This document shows, piece after piece, positions 1 through 7,902 of a DNA stretch of 23,652 bases. This DNA is from a virus. A model generated the notes under the pieces. The model searched no databases, was not told the DNA's origin, and saw only the letters and a program-made list of their open reading frames with translations. The DNA lies in IMG/VR virus record IMGVR_UViG_3300025301_000119, positions 1 through 23,652 of that record. One strand, 5' to 3'. Within the stretch, counting starts at the first letter, position 1. Each line of letters starts with the position of its first letter. Made by a program: the position numbers and the translations under genes.

Positions 1-871
1 AACCACCGGCTTGGGCCGCTTGCTCCGCTGTACCGGACGCTTGAATATCAGATTGACGCTGTGCCTCCCGCTTTTCAATATCGGTAACCATTCGCTGATA
101 TGGGTTCATGTACTGCTGAATGGTTTCTGCATCAGCCATCGTTCCAGCTTCAAAGCCCGGACCAAACTGTGCCCCACCGGGCGCACCTGTCCCAGTGTAT
201 TGTGCTGCTAATTCTCTGGCGGTGTAATCCTGACCTAACTCACGGGCTGCATAGCCGGGATCAAATTGCCCAGCCTCATAACCGCTAACAGAAGGAGCCG
301 CTTTAAATTGAGATTGCCTAAGTCGAGCTTCATAGCCCGGATCAAATTGCCCAGCCTCATAACCGCTAACAGAAGGATCTGCCTGAAATTGAGATCCCCT
401 GAGTTGAGCTTCATAACCGGGATCAAATGGTCCGGCCTGATAACCCATACCACGCTGACCAGCCCGATAGCCCTGCCCTAACTGACCTGCCCGATAGCCG
501 GGGTCCATATATGCCGCCCTATAGCCAGACCTGACTTGTTGCGGCTGGAATCCACGGGCAACATCCATTCCGGATATTTGCGGCCCATATCCGATTTGTG
601 ATGCAATATCTGAAGCCATCCCTATTTCAGAAGGTGCTCCGGAAGCCGCCATTTGAGAGACCATCGCTTGACTAGCCAACTCCGATGGATCGAAGTCCGC
701 GATTCTCTGCCCGGGATACGCTTCGTAAGGTCGTAGCGTTTCATATGCAGCCCTACCCATCATCTCCTGATAATAAGGTTTAGCAAATGCAGGAAGATTA
801 CTGGTTTCTGTATATACTTTTTGAACCGGAGGTTGTTGTTGTCCGCCGCCGCCACCGCCGCCTTTACTCAT
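1..871 (-). CDS. Repeat-containing virion protein, N-terminal part (3' end outside window)
   Basis: An open frame starts at the ATG at 871 and runs without a stop to the left edge, giving about 290 residues of a longer protein. The start overlaps the stop of the upstream GNAT-like gene by 8 nt and is preceded by AGAGG. The N-terminus is a Gly run followed by a Gln run, then a segment resembling phage minor structural proteins (YTETSNLPAFAKPYYQEM). Residues about 110-230 are tandem GYxAG / FDPGYEA repeats, and the last visible part (MNPYQRMVTDIEKREAQRQ) looks helical. I infer an internal virion or tail-associated protein from its place at the end of the structural operon. Specific function is unknown. 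Coding is supported by in-frame continuity over 871 nt and by repeats whose period is a multiple of three. Confidence 0.8.
   Translation of the reverse strand, partial: MSKGGGGGGGQQQPPVQKVYTETSNLPAFAKPYYQEMMGRAAYETLRPYEAYPGQRIADFDPSELASQAMVSQMAASGAPSEIGMASDIASQIGYGPQISGMDVARGFQPQQVRSGYRAAYMDPGYRAGQLGQGYRAGQRGMGYQAGPFDPGYEAQLRGSQFQADPSVSGYEAGQFDPGYEARLRQSQFKAAPSVSGYEAGQFDPGYAARELGQDYTARELAAQYTGTGAPGGAQFGPGFEAGTMADAETIQQYMNPYQRMVTDIEKREAQRQSDIQASGTAEQAAQAGG
259..446 (-). repeat. 81-bp tandem coding repeat (27 residues)
   Basis: Blocks starting at 259, 340 and 421 on the + strand recur at exactly 81 bp. The first two share at least 38 identical bases, and the third is degenerate and only partly retained. 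They encode the GYEAGQFDPGYEA units of the partial virion protein. A more diverged relative begins near 160, offset by 99 bp, also a multiple of three. Confidence 0.8.
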
Positions 872-1382
872 GATTATCTAACCTCTTTTCATAGACTGTA
901 TAAGTGCGATTAAACCCATCCTGCTCCAGCCATTTCCAAAATCCATGCCTGCCCGTCACTTCAATACCAGCACAGCTATTATCAGCAGCCCAACCATTAA
1001 ACCGATCAAGCATATCCCAGACCCAATCATTAAATTTCGAGCCTCCTAAAAACTGCACCGCCAACATTTGCTGGCATGGGTAACGCACTATCTCAGTTGT
1101 TCCTACACCGTCAATCTGATTGTCTTTATCAAAAGCCAGCCACAAATGTTGCTGCCCATTCGCAATGGCCGCATACAAATACTCCAAATTCCAACGCCCA
1201 TTAGACCTGTCAATAGCCGGAGCCAAATGATCCCGCACATCAAACCACAGCGAACTAATATAGTTCGGCGGCACCAAAGCAATCGTGTGAGTAATATCAC
1301 GAGACTCATTCTGCGACCTGACTAAAGGCTCCTTGGCAGTCTCACTTAGATCGACTAACGCTAGTTGTGCTAATTCAGTCAT
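864..1382 (-). CDS. GNAT-like protein (phage internal virion protein / acetyltransferase fold)
   Basis: This 172-residue protein starts in an ATGA overlap with the stop of the 809-residue gene. Its pattern fits the GNAT-like proteins of podoviruses, such as T7 gp13: a VPPNYISSLW segment near residue 38, HLWLAF at 79-84 for a central strand, EIVRYPCQQMLAVQFLGG at 97-114, and a C-terminal GRHGFWKWLEQDGF...YTVYEKRL at 144-168. The usual acetyl-CoA loop (Q/R-x-x-G-x-G/A) is represented only by Q110-F-L-G113-G-S115. Catalysis is therefore uncertain and a purely structural role is possible. Its neighbour encodes a protein with a long Lys-rich segment, a conceivable but unproven substrate. Confidence 0.65.
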   Translation of the reverse strand: MTELAQLALVDLSETAKEPLVRSQNESRDITHTIALVPPNYISSLWFDVRDHLAPAIDRSNGRWNLEYLYAAIANGQQHLWLAFDKDNQIDGVGTTEIVRYPCQQMLAVQFLGGSKFNDWVWDMLDRFNGWAADNSCAGIEVTGRHGFWKWLEQDGFNRTYTVYEKRLDNHE

Positions 1383-3808
1383 ATTGGCAGAACCCTATTA
1401 CTAATCCGTCTTGGCTGCATAATACCGCCTGTCTTAGCCATTCTCACATTGTTCATCATGGAATCGAGTTTGTCTGCCCCTGCATCGCTACTACCATCCC
1501 CAAGGCCGCTCACCACATCAGCCGGGACAATAAACTCACCGGGTGAAACCGCCACAGGCTGCTGGTTACCAATCATGCCTTGAATTTGGTCATCCATCCC
1601 TCCGCCCGGACCTTCAAGCATGCCTTGAGTCTGAGCATTTGGAACAGCCATCTGTAATGCTTGTTCACGCAGCATTTGAAAGGCTTCTTCGCCAAATTCA
1701 TCAATAAAGCGAGCAATAACAATTTCAGCCTGCTCTGGAGGTAACTCACCCAACACAGCCATCATAGTTTGTTCAATCAATTGATTAGCAGCCTCATTTT
1801 CTATCGGAGCTTCAGACTCAATAGGAACTTCCGGTGGCAACATATCAGCATCAGTCGGTATATCGGTTATACCTCCTTCTTGAAAATATCCAAACATCGA
1901 TGGATCAATAGGCTCAAATTCCTCTTCATACATTGATATTGCCTTCTTCTTAGCTTTCTTCTTAGATTTCTTCTTAGCTTTCTTCTTAGATTTCTTCTTA
2001 GATTTCTTTTTAGTTATACGCTGCCCTAACACCGATACTGATGGTACTACTGCTGGTGGTAGTGCTGGTGGTAGTGCTGCTGATGGTGGTGCTATCGGAG
2101 CTACCACTGTCGATGGTGCCGCTGCAATCGAAGGCATTGATCCAATTAATTCAGAATCAGCACCATAACGAGCAATCAAATCTTCCAAATTATCAAGACC
2201 CGATATTGCTGGCGGGGCTACTGGTGGTGCTACTGGTGGTGCTACTGGCGGAGCTACTGGTGGTGCTACTGGTGGTGCTACTAGTGGTGGTACTGGTGGT
2301 GGTACTGGTGGTGGTACTACTGCTGGAGCTGGTACTCCTGAAGTATCACCATAATAGGGATCAATTGGCTCAAATCCGCCCATAAAATCTAGTGCTCCTC
2401 CTGCTGGTGCTACTGGCGGTCCTCCTACTGGTGCTCCTCCTACTGGTGCTCCTCCTGCTGGTGCTATTGCTGGAGCGCCTGCAACATAATTAGCAGCAGA
2501 ATCAATAGCATCCGATGCTGCTTGATTGTTAATTATGTCCGGATAATCTTCTGAAATGAGTGTCTCTGCCTGAGCTTGTGCAGATGGAGATCCCGTCAAA
2601 TATCTATCTAATCCGCCGGAAGAACCACCTTTGCTGCTGCCATAACTACCACCATAATTCACACCACGTCCAAGGCCATAATAAGGATCAATAGGCTCAA
2701 ATTGAGCATCACCTTCACCAAGTCCTAAGAATTCAGATCCATAGCCCAAATTACCTCCTTGTCCTGGGCGCGTAGAATAATCCGGCAGAATTCCCGGCAG
2801 CCTTGGACCTCCGCCTTCGATGGGATCAGGAGCAACACCAACCCTGCTAGGCTTGAAGTATGTGATTTCAGGCCCGAATCCGGGACGCCCTGCCGCAGCT
2901 AGTTCTTCTGGGGTAATAACTCTGGGACCACGCAACCTAGCTTGTCTTTTTGCTGCCGTACCACCAGCCTGCATACGCACCGGATTACCAACTAACGCAT
3001 TAAATCCATTGCGACGTCTGGCATAATTCTCTGGATTGATTGAAACAATACCACCACGATTAGCATATTGTGGATAATCAATATAACTTTGCTCAAACCC
3101 TTCCTGCATCTGCCTTTCCGCTCTCCTGTCTTCTTCCTCGTCCCCGGTTGCTCTTTGCTGTGCCAATCTCTCCATCGATTCATTGAACTCGGCTTGAGCA
3201 AGTCCTGCAGACCCTATCTGCATTGGTAATAAAGTCCCAGCCTTTAAAGCCTCTGTTCCCATTGCTCTAAAGCCTTCAGTCGTAAAAGGAGCAGCAAGCC
3301 TTTGCCCGAAAGTAGATGGAGCAGTAGCAGCAGCTTTAGCAGCAGCATCCCCAACAACAGAACTCGCTCTCAAAGTGTCAGGTAACTTACTGTATAATTC
3401 TTGTGATACAACACTTTTACCAACTTCTCCGGCACCTTTAGCAGTACCAGCACCAGCACCGAAAATCTTACCAAGCCCTGCTCCCAAAATACCGGACGTC
3501 AAGCCTTTCTTAAAAGATCCTGTTGTCGCCCAAGTGGCAAGACCTGATCCAATCGCACCAGCAGCCCATGCAGGCAATGAACTAAGAGCAGCGGTGCCCA
3601 ACATGCTTCCCAATATCGGAGCCAAGAAGGGTAGAAACGCCTCCTGCTGGCCTGTGACTGGATTAATGGTTAATTGTCCAGTTGGAGATAACGCTGCAAT
3701 ACCCTGAAGCTCTGCTGGATTCATATGAACCAGCATGGAATCTCCATACCGTCCGTGTTGAGCTAAATTCTCAGCCACTCCCTGTAAGGGTGCATAATTA
3801 TTCATCAT
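1379..3808 (-). CDS. Large internal-virion-type protein with Pro-rich and Lys-rich segments (809 aa)
   Basis: The start is the first of two adjacent ATGs, preceded by AGGA. The N-terminal part (residues 30-56, MNPAELQGIAALSPTG onward) resembles a virion protein family common in aquatic phage contigs. Residues 57-125 are hydrophobic and rich in Gly and Ala, so they could be membrane-active during DNA ejection. Residues 205-240 are charged and helical. Residues 445-533 are Ala/Gly/Pro-rich with repeated VAPP units, and residues 599-623 are almost all Lys in KKKS/KKKA units. The C-terminus (VAVSPGEFIVPADVVSGLGDG near 752-772) is a recognisable conserved tail. FEPIDP occurs three times, and Gly-Gly-Ile motifs occur at 252, 645 and 794. 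Candidate roles are internal ejection protein or tape-measure analogue; I cannot decide between them. Confidence 0.75.
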   Translation of the reverse strand: MMNNYAPLQGVAENLAQHGRYGDSMLVHMNPAELQGIAALSPTGQLTINPVTGQQEAFLPFLAPILGSMLGTAALSSLPAWAAGAIGSGLATWATTGSFKKGLTSGILGAGLGKIFGAGAGTAKGAGEVGKSVVSQELYSKLPDTLRASSVVGDAAAKAAATAPSTFGQRLAAPFTTEGFRAMGTEALKAGTLLPMQIGSAGLAQAEFNESMERLAQQRATGDEEEDRRAERQMQEGFEQSYIDYPQYANRGGIVSINPENYARRRNGFNALVGNPVRMQAGGTAAKRQARLRGPRVITPEELAAAGRPGFGPEITYFKPSRVGVAPDPIEGGGPRLPGILPDYSTRPGQGGNLGYGSEFLGLGEGDAQFEPIDPYYGLGRGVNYGGSYGSSKGGSSGGLDRYLTGSPSAQAQAETLISEDYPDIINNQAASDAIDSAANYVAGAPAIAPAGGAPVGGAPVGGPPVAPAGGALDFMGGFEPIDPYYGDTSGVPAPAVVPPPVPPPVPPLVAPPVAPPVAPPVAPPVAPPVAPPAISGLDNLEDLIARYGADSELIGSMPSIAAAPSTVVAPIAPPSAALPPALPPAVVPSVSVLGQRITKKKSKKKSKKKAKKKSKKKAKKKAISMYEEEFEPIDPSMFGYFQEGGITDIPTDADMLPPEVPIESEAPIENEAANQLIEQTMMAVLGELPPEQAEIVIARFIDEFGEEAFQMLREQALQMAVPNAQTQGMLEGPGGGMDDQIQGMIGNQQPVAVSPGEFIVPADVVSGLGDGSSDAGADKLDSMMNNVRMAKTGGIMQPRRISNRVLPI
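1940..2014 (-). repeat. 12-bp tandem repeat encoding KKKS/KKKA
   Basis: The + strand shows a repeated 12-base unit of the form TTTCTTCTTAGA/C. Read on the minus strand it encodes a run of Lys-Lys-Lys-Ser and Lys-Lys-Lys-Ala units at residues 599-623 of the 809-residue protein. The strong positive charge suggests contact with DNA. Confidence 0.9.
2210..2323 (-). repeat. Pro-rich 12-bp tandem repeat (VAPP units)
   Basis: The + strand carries repeats of GGTGGTGCTACT and close variants. On the minus strand they encode consecutive Val-Ala-Pro-Pro units and related Pro-Pro-Val units at residues 496-533 of the 809-residue protein. This is likely an extended, rigid linker, and such short repeats may vary in number between relatives. 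Confidence 0.9.
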
Positions 3809-3814
3809 AAAATC

Positions 3815-4144
3815 CTATTTTGTTTCTACCCCAAATAAAGTAAAACTCATATTTGCAGAACTGGCATATGTCTTCATAACATCTGCCTGACCTAAACACA
3901 TGCCAATAACCGCTGTGAAAGTCGTATTCGCTGCAACAGACTTGCCATAGTAAAGAAACTGCTTATCATCATCGCCGGCACCAGCAACATTGATACGCAG
4001 TCTAAACGTGATGGCGCTTCCGGTTCTGTTACAAGCCAGAAACGAACTAACCGTCGTCTGCGTAAGGTCAGGAACCGTGTACAGGGTCTCTTGTGTCGTT
4101 GCTGCTGCATCAAGCTGCCCCAGTACCTTAATAATATCACTCAC
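3815..4144 (-). CDS. Small conserved virion protein (109 aa)
   Basis: The start is a GTG in a GTGA overlap with the stop of the upstream 65-residue gene, preceded by a GGGGG stretch that may serve as the ribosome site. No other initiator lies nearby in frame, and the N-terminus MSDIIKVLGQLDAA matches my recollection of a family frequent in aquatic phages. The rest alternates short beta-type segments (ITFRLRINVAGAGDDDKQFLYY, shown here only as a type). It ends in SFTLFGVETK. This suggests a small beta-sandwich virion component, possibly a decoration or tail accessory protein. Function is inferred from context only. Confidence 0.7.
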   Translation of the reverse strand: MSDIIKVLGQLDAAATTQETLYTVPDLTQTTVSSFLACNRTGSAITFRLRINVAGAGDDDKQFLYYGKSVAANTTFTAVIGMCLGQADVMKTYASSANMSFTLFGVETK

Positions 4145-4338
4145 GAAGCCCCCATCAACAAGAACTGAAATCGTCGCATTGCCAAAGAGCCATCCTTATC
4201 AGCCTGAGTCTTAGCTAACAACACATCGTTCTCAATGCTCTGTAATGCAAATTCAACCGTTCTACGCATGGTTTGTTCATTTTCTTGATCATACTCATCG
4301 CTAGGAGAAGGTAATGGATTTGTTCGTAATGAAGCCAT
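4141..4338 (-). CDS. Small conserved phage protein (65 aa)
   Basis: The ATG overlaps the stop of the gp10-like gene by one base (TGATG), which implies coupled translation. The protein has a Pro/Ser-containing N-terminus (MASLRTNPLPSPSDEYD) followed by a predicted helix (MRRTVEFALQSIENDV). It lies between the tail hub gene and a small virion protein gene and is co-translated with both. I recognise the general type from aquatic phages but know no function. It could be a small tail accessory or assembly factor. Confidence 0.65.
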   Translation of the reverse strand: MASLRTNPLPSPSDEYDQENEQTMRRTVEFALQSIENDVLLAKTQADKDGSLAMRRFQFLLMGAS

Positions 4339-6191
4339 CAGCGTCTTCCATCCTGTCTCATTTCAAACCTCAAATCACCCAAACGCCAGCCAAATCCCAA
4401 ACCGCTACTCTCTATCCTGACAACCGACTCTCTCGCTCTGGTGCGTAAGAAATTCTGCTCGGTACTGCTTGTAACTGTCGCTGTCGCCAGCGTCGAAAGG
4501 CTCTCCAGCGGGAATCTCTTGCCCTTAATAGTGACATCCACAGACACACTTCCAGTATCACCACTGAACCTGAAATCCGGAATCATCCGACTCAGGAACA
4601 TAAATCTTCCACCCTCATCCAGTTCCACATCGCCCGATTCGATATAGGCTGTCATCGCAGAGCCGTCATCGTCGTAACCGGTCTCGTGCCTGTATATATA
4701 ATTATTATCATCAGAAGTGATAACCGTACTGGCAAGGGGATAATTCCGTGTCCCGGCCTCAATCCACATTCCTCTCACCAAAGTACCCACCGACCATACA
4801 TTCTCCGCATAATTGAAAGTTACATAGTTGGTGATATCGGTATTTCCTTCGCCGACGGGGTAATACCAAGTGACTTCAGAAAAATCCACATTGGTCGCTG
4901 CATAAACCTTGTATCCCTGACTCAAATTAATATTGGAAAATACATGGTCCTTGACTGAACAAGACACCGGCTGCACTGCACCGTTGTACACAAAGAACCC
5001 ACCTCTATCCATGAAATACACAGAACCACGGGCATTAGCTGCTGCGTTCGGAGAGATCATCGAGATATTATGGCTCAATAAATTAAATTGAAAAATAAAT
5101 GGTGATCCTATAAATCGCATTGAATGGACACTGGTATCCGTCCAAATCAGGATTTCCTGTCTGGTCTGCAACGCACCGATAATCTTTGAGCCTTCATTAA
5201 TTCGTACACCGCCAGCGGTATTGATCGCCGTTGGTGTCCAGTCTGCTGCTGATTGCTGATCTGACCAGCGAACCAACAATGGATCGATAACGCTTGAGCC
5301 AATATCATTTACACCGAAGCAAATAACATGCTGATCCACATCAGAAATCATAATTTGCAATGCCACGGTAGGCGTAGCGGAAGCGCCACCAATCGTACTG
5401 ATATCGACGGCTCTTGTGCCAGTACCGCTGCTGGTATCCCAATAATAAACGCCACCGCCACGAACATTGGCAATTAAATCTTCTCCAAAATTATCCTGAC
5501 TCCAAAGACGCAATTGATTACCACTGGCAACACTGCTGGAACTGCCAAATGTCCCTTCATTCCACGCATTAGCACCCCAGCCTGTACCATCCACATAAAC
5601 ATTCAGACCGGTTTTAATCTGATATGCGCCAACGACAGACGATCCGCCATTGCCTGAATCACTTGAATTTGCAGTAATTTCATCGCCTGAAGTATCTTTG
5701 GCTGTGAAGGTAAAGGTACTGGTACTTGGAACTGTGGCGATCTGGTATTCCTGATTCAATGCATCTGCTATAACCAAGCCGCCCAGAGTTGCTGCGCCGG
5801 AAAATGTGACGAAATCATTAACTCTTGCTCCATGTGCTGAATCCGTTGCAGTGATGGTGGATGAGCCATTGGTTGCTGCAAATGTGACATCTCCTGCCGA
5901 AGTTGTTGAACGGATAGGAGTTACATCATAAAAACTCGTTCCTTCCGCAACATACAGTTTCAAATGCGTACCAATACCCAAAAACTTTGTAGATTCCAAA
6001 TCAGCCCAGTCATGTATCGACCGGGACACACCAAGAAAAGCACTGGCAGAAAACTTCTCCCAGCCGCCTATCTTTTCAGGGCGTCCCTTTCTGAAACGAA
6101 CTTTATCCGAGTCAAACCAACCAGAGCCTGCACTGTATTCAGTACCTTCTTTGTTAACTCCCGGCTGAAATTGTAATTTACGCAGCGGCAT
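4338..6191 (-). CDS. P22 gp10-like tail hub / packaged-DNA stabilisation protein
   Basis: The 617-residue product begins MPLRKLQFQPGVNKEGTEYS and continues with a WFDSDKVRFRKGRPEKIGGW segment. That opening is characteristic of the P22 gp10-type stabilisation proteins that form the tail hub of podoviruses. The body alternates beta strands with tryptophan and tyrosine residues (YYWDTSSG, ILIWTDTSVHSMRFIG, VYFMDRGGFFVYNG), consistent with a propeller-like hub. Residues about 105-190 look like an inserted beta domain (HGARVNDFVTFSG ... LNQEYQIATVPS). The C-terminus FGWRLGDLRFEMRQDGRR is also typical. The gene starts 2 nt after the Pro/Gly-rich gene. It lies downstream of lysis, away from the connector genes, which is notable. 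Family assignment is from memory of the pattern. Confidence 0.65.
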   Translation of the reverse strand: MPLRKLQFQPGVNKEGTEYSAGSGWFDSDKVRFRKGRPEKIGGWEKFSASAFLGVSRSIHDWADLESTKFLGIGTHLKLYVAEGTSFYDVTPIRSTTSAGDVTFAATNGSSTITATDSAHGARVNDFVTFSGAATLGGLVIADALNQEYQIATVPSTSTFTFTAKDTSGDEITANSSDSGNGGSSVVGAYQIKTGLNVYVDGTGWGANAWNEGTFGSSSSVASGNQLRLWSQDNFGEDLIANVRGGGVYYWDTSSGTGTRAVDISTIGGASATPTVALQIMISDVDQHVICFGVNDIGSSVIDPLLVRWSDQQSAADWTPTAINTAGGVRINEGSKIIGALQTRQEILIWTDTSVHSMRFIGSPFIFQFNLLSHNISMISPNAAANARGSVYFMDRGGFFVYNGAVQPVSCSVKDHVFSNINLSQGYKVYAATNVDFSEVTWYYPVGEGNTDITNYVTFNYAENVWSVGTLVRGMWIEAGTRNYPLASTVITSDDNNYIYRHETGYDDDGSAMTAYIESGDVELDEGGRFMFLSRMIPDFRFSGDTGSVSVDVTIKGKRFPLESLSTLATATVTSSTEQNFLRTRARESVVRIESSGLGFGWRLGDLRFEMRQDGRR

Positions 6192-6193
6192 CG

Positions 6194-7051
6194 TTAACGC
6201 ACCCTCCCTCTGGGAATTCCAACTATCCCGCCGTTAGCTCTCAATTCAATGGCTTGACCATAATTTCCCAGAGAGTAATTACCAAATTGATTCTCATAAC
6301 TAGGTCTAACCTGATTAAAATATCCACGCCCACTGCTTACGCCTGCTCCCCAATTACTTCGCTGTGCTGGAGTCCACCTTGACCAAAGAGATTGAGATTT
6401 AGGTCCAGGATCGCCCGCATAGCCGGGTATCTGAAAAGTCTGATTTTGCGGGATTGCGGTTTGTCCGGTTTGAGCAATCTGATCGGCCTGCCCAGTTTGT
6501 ACGGTTTGATCAGCTTGACCTTCAGCTTGAACTTCAGCTTGTTGCTGCTGCTGCGGTGGAGTCGATCCGTGCAAATAAGCTCGATCAGATATCCGACTAT
6601 CTAGCGGATTTCTCATCGGAGGTCTGAAAGGAGGCAGGTAACTCATGTCAGGAAGAGCACCGTAGCCACTAAATCGCTGCGGTGAATACTGCATCTGCCC
6701 ATAACCACTGGGAATCCAAGGCTGTCTGTAGGATGAGCCAGGCATAAAAATAGGATTGGTTGCAGGTGACCACGGGGATTGACCACCCTTGCCCGGACTT
6801 CTCATGGGAGGTCTGAAAGGAGGCGGCCCCCACACAGGCGGATCTCTAAAATAGGGTGGCCTTATCGGTCCGGGAGATCTGAAAGAAGGCGGTCTCTGAT
6901 GGTAAAACGATTGAGATTGACCACCAAACGGTGTTTGCTGACCTGCCGTGCCACCACCCTTGTTAGGTCCACCCTGGAACTGTTGAGGCTGTCCAAATCC
7001 GCCTCCTCCAACCCCTCCTTGAAATGCTTGATTCGGACGAGCCATACCCAT
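6194..7051 (-). CDS. Pro/Gly/Gln-rich low-complexity virion-associated protein (285 aa)
   Basis: The ATG at 7051 follows an AGGAG site with 6-nt spacing in a 22-nt gap after the lysozyme gene. The sequence is dominated by Gly, Gln, Pro, Arg, Tyr and Phe, with repeated PPFRPPMR motifs (near residues 76-83 and 141-148), a Gln run near 166-171 and QTGQADQ-type repeats near 184-200. No folded domain can be recognised. The C-terminus ANGGIVGIPRGR resembles short motifs in the 809-residue protein further down. The protein is probably disordered and may be a scaffold-like or internal virion component. Codon-frame continuity and the good ribosome site support it as a real gene. Confidence 0.7.
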   Translation of the reverse strand: MGMARPNQAFQGGVGGGGFGQPQQFQGGPNKGGGTAGQQTPFGGQSQSFYHQRPPSFRSPGPIRPPYFRDPPVWGPPPFRPPMRSPGKGGQSPWSPATNPIFMPGSSYRQPWIPSGYGQMQYSPQRFSGYGALPDMSYLPPFRPPMRNPLDSRISDRAYLHGSTPPQQQQQAEVQAEGQADQTVQTGQADQIAQTGQTAIPQNQTFQIPGYAGDPGPKSQSLWSRWTPAQRSNWGAGVSSGRGYFNQVRPSYENQFGNYSLGNYGQAIELRANGGIVGIPRGRVR

Positions 7052-7073
7052 ATCTATCTCCTATTATAAAAAA

Positions 7074-7514
7074 CTAATTCAGATACTCACCTGTCCGAAT
7101 TATTTCTGCCAATTCTTTAGACCTGTTACCAACCTGACTGGCCCACCGACTATCAAGAAATTGCTTACCAGCCTCTTCCCAGTCACCTGATTCCATCGCC
7201 TCCAATGCCTTTCTGAACCCTCTCAACCTTGTCTGTCCAAGATTAAAGCTGATATCAACCATCGCATCGGAGCGTGCTTGATTCAGTCCTGCAAACCACG
7301 CATATTCACCATCCAGTTCTTGCATCACTCGATCAATATCGTTCTGTAACAAATAATCAACCTCGTCATCCGACAACCCCAATCCTCTTGCACGACCGTT
7401 ATCACCGGCATCGATATTCCTGCCCACGCCGATAGTCGTGAAGTTCTGACTGCATAAATAAGCGTGACTTTCCACGCCTTCATGGCGACGCAACATTTCG
7501 GTTAATTTACTCAT
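7074..7514 (-). CDS. T4-type lysozyme (GH24 muramidase) endolysin
   Basis: The 146-residue enzyme hydrolyses peptidoglycan at lysis. The N-terminal catalytic region reads MLRRHEGVESHAYL...TTIGVGRNID. E12 aligns with the T4 catalytic Glu11 and T27 with T4 Thr26. The position of T4 Asp20 is Cys21 here. The C-terminal lobe has the family pattern QARSDAMVDISFNLG (about residues 79-93) and a late FLDSRWASQVGNRSKELA segment. Length is typical of the family. No signal peptide is seen, so export would depend on a holin. The gene starts in an ATGA overlap with the o-spanin gene and closes the lysis cassette. Confidence 0.93.
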   Translation of the reverse strand: MSKLTEMLRRHEGVESHAYLCSQNFTTIGVGRNIDAGDNGRARGLGLSDDEVDYLLQNDIDRVMQELDGEYAWFAGLNQARSDAMVDISFNLGQTRLRGFRKALEAMESGDWEEAGKQFLDSRWASQVGNRSKELAEIIRTGEYLN

Positions 7515-7900
7515 TCTTCTATATGTTGTTCTTTATCCTCTTTTTGCCGTTCTTTATCAACATCCCGGTAATATTCAATTATCGATAAAACTTGTCTGAT
7601 ATACCGTTGAATCTGTGCCATGTTATTACTAATATTCTCGTATCCTTTAGTGGTTAGAGAATACCACGCATTAACTGGAGCTTCGCCAGCCTTCAAATCC
7701 TCCAAATACTCTTCCATCGTGTCCGGTGTCAAAATCTTCCATTCGACCGGCATACTCTTGATTCTGGGTGGAAGCGGCGGGTGATACATCGGAGCCGGTT
7801 TCTCGATGGTTACCACTTCCACTGGCCTCACCTCCGGCGGACGAAACGCCGTTGTGCAACCACTGCAAATTAATAGCAGAACCAGAACCAAGACTTTCAT
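7511..7900 (-). CDS. Outer-membrane spanin lipoprotein (o-spanin, Rz1-like)
   Basis: The 129-residue product has a lipoprotein signal peptide (MKVLVLVLLLICSGC) with the lipobox Cys at position 15. The mature part is Pro-rich to about residue 50 (PPEVRPVEV, PMYHPPLPPRIK), then carries WKILTPDTMEEYLEDL and a C-terminal helix with QIQRYIRQVLSIIEYYRD. It would sit in the outer membrane and pair with the inner-membrane spanin encoded just upstream. The start follows AGAAGG and lies 2 nt beyond the i-spanin stop. It is longer than lambda Rz1, but lipobox plus Pro-rich region plus position support the call. Confidence 0.75.
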   Translation of the reverse strand: MKVLVLVLLLICSGCTTAFRPPEVRPVEVVTIEKPAPMYHPPLPPRIKSMPVEWKILTPDTMEEYLEDLKAGEAPVNAWYSLTTKGYENISNNMAQIQRYIRQVLSIIEYYRDVDKERQKEDKEQHIEE

Positions 7901-7902
7901 GT

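Noticed and set aside
259-446. Near-identical repeats as a template/variable pair of a diversity-generating retroelement
   Set aside because: No reverse transcriptase gene is visible, and the differences between copies are not concentrated at adenines.
235-453. A 72-residue minus-strand frame inside the left-end gene
   Set aside because: It is another frame of the 81-bp repeats. The continuous 290-codon frame from 871 explains the region better.
2041-2385. A 114-residue plus-strand Leu/Val-rich frame that could suggest a membrane protein
   Set aside because: It is the antisense of the VAPP/GGAPV repeats. Its hydrophobicity arises from the reverse complement of Pro/Ala/Gly codons.
7063-7068. 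TATAAT on the minus strand before the Pro/Gly-rich gene
   Set aside because: It has no acceptable -35 sequence at proper distance and nearly overlaps the ribosome site, so transcription from it could hardly include that site.
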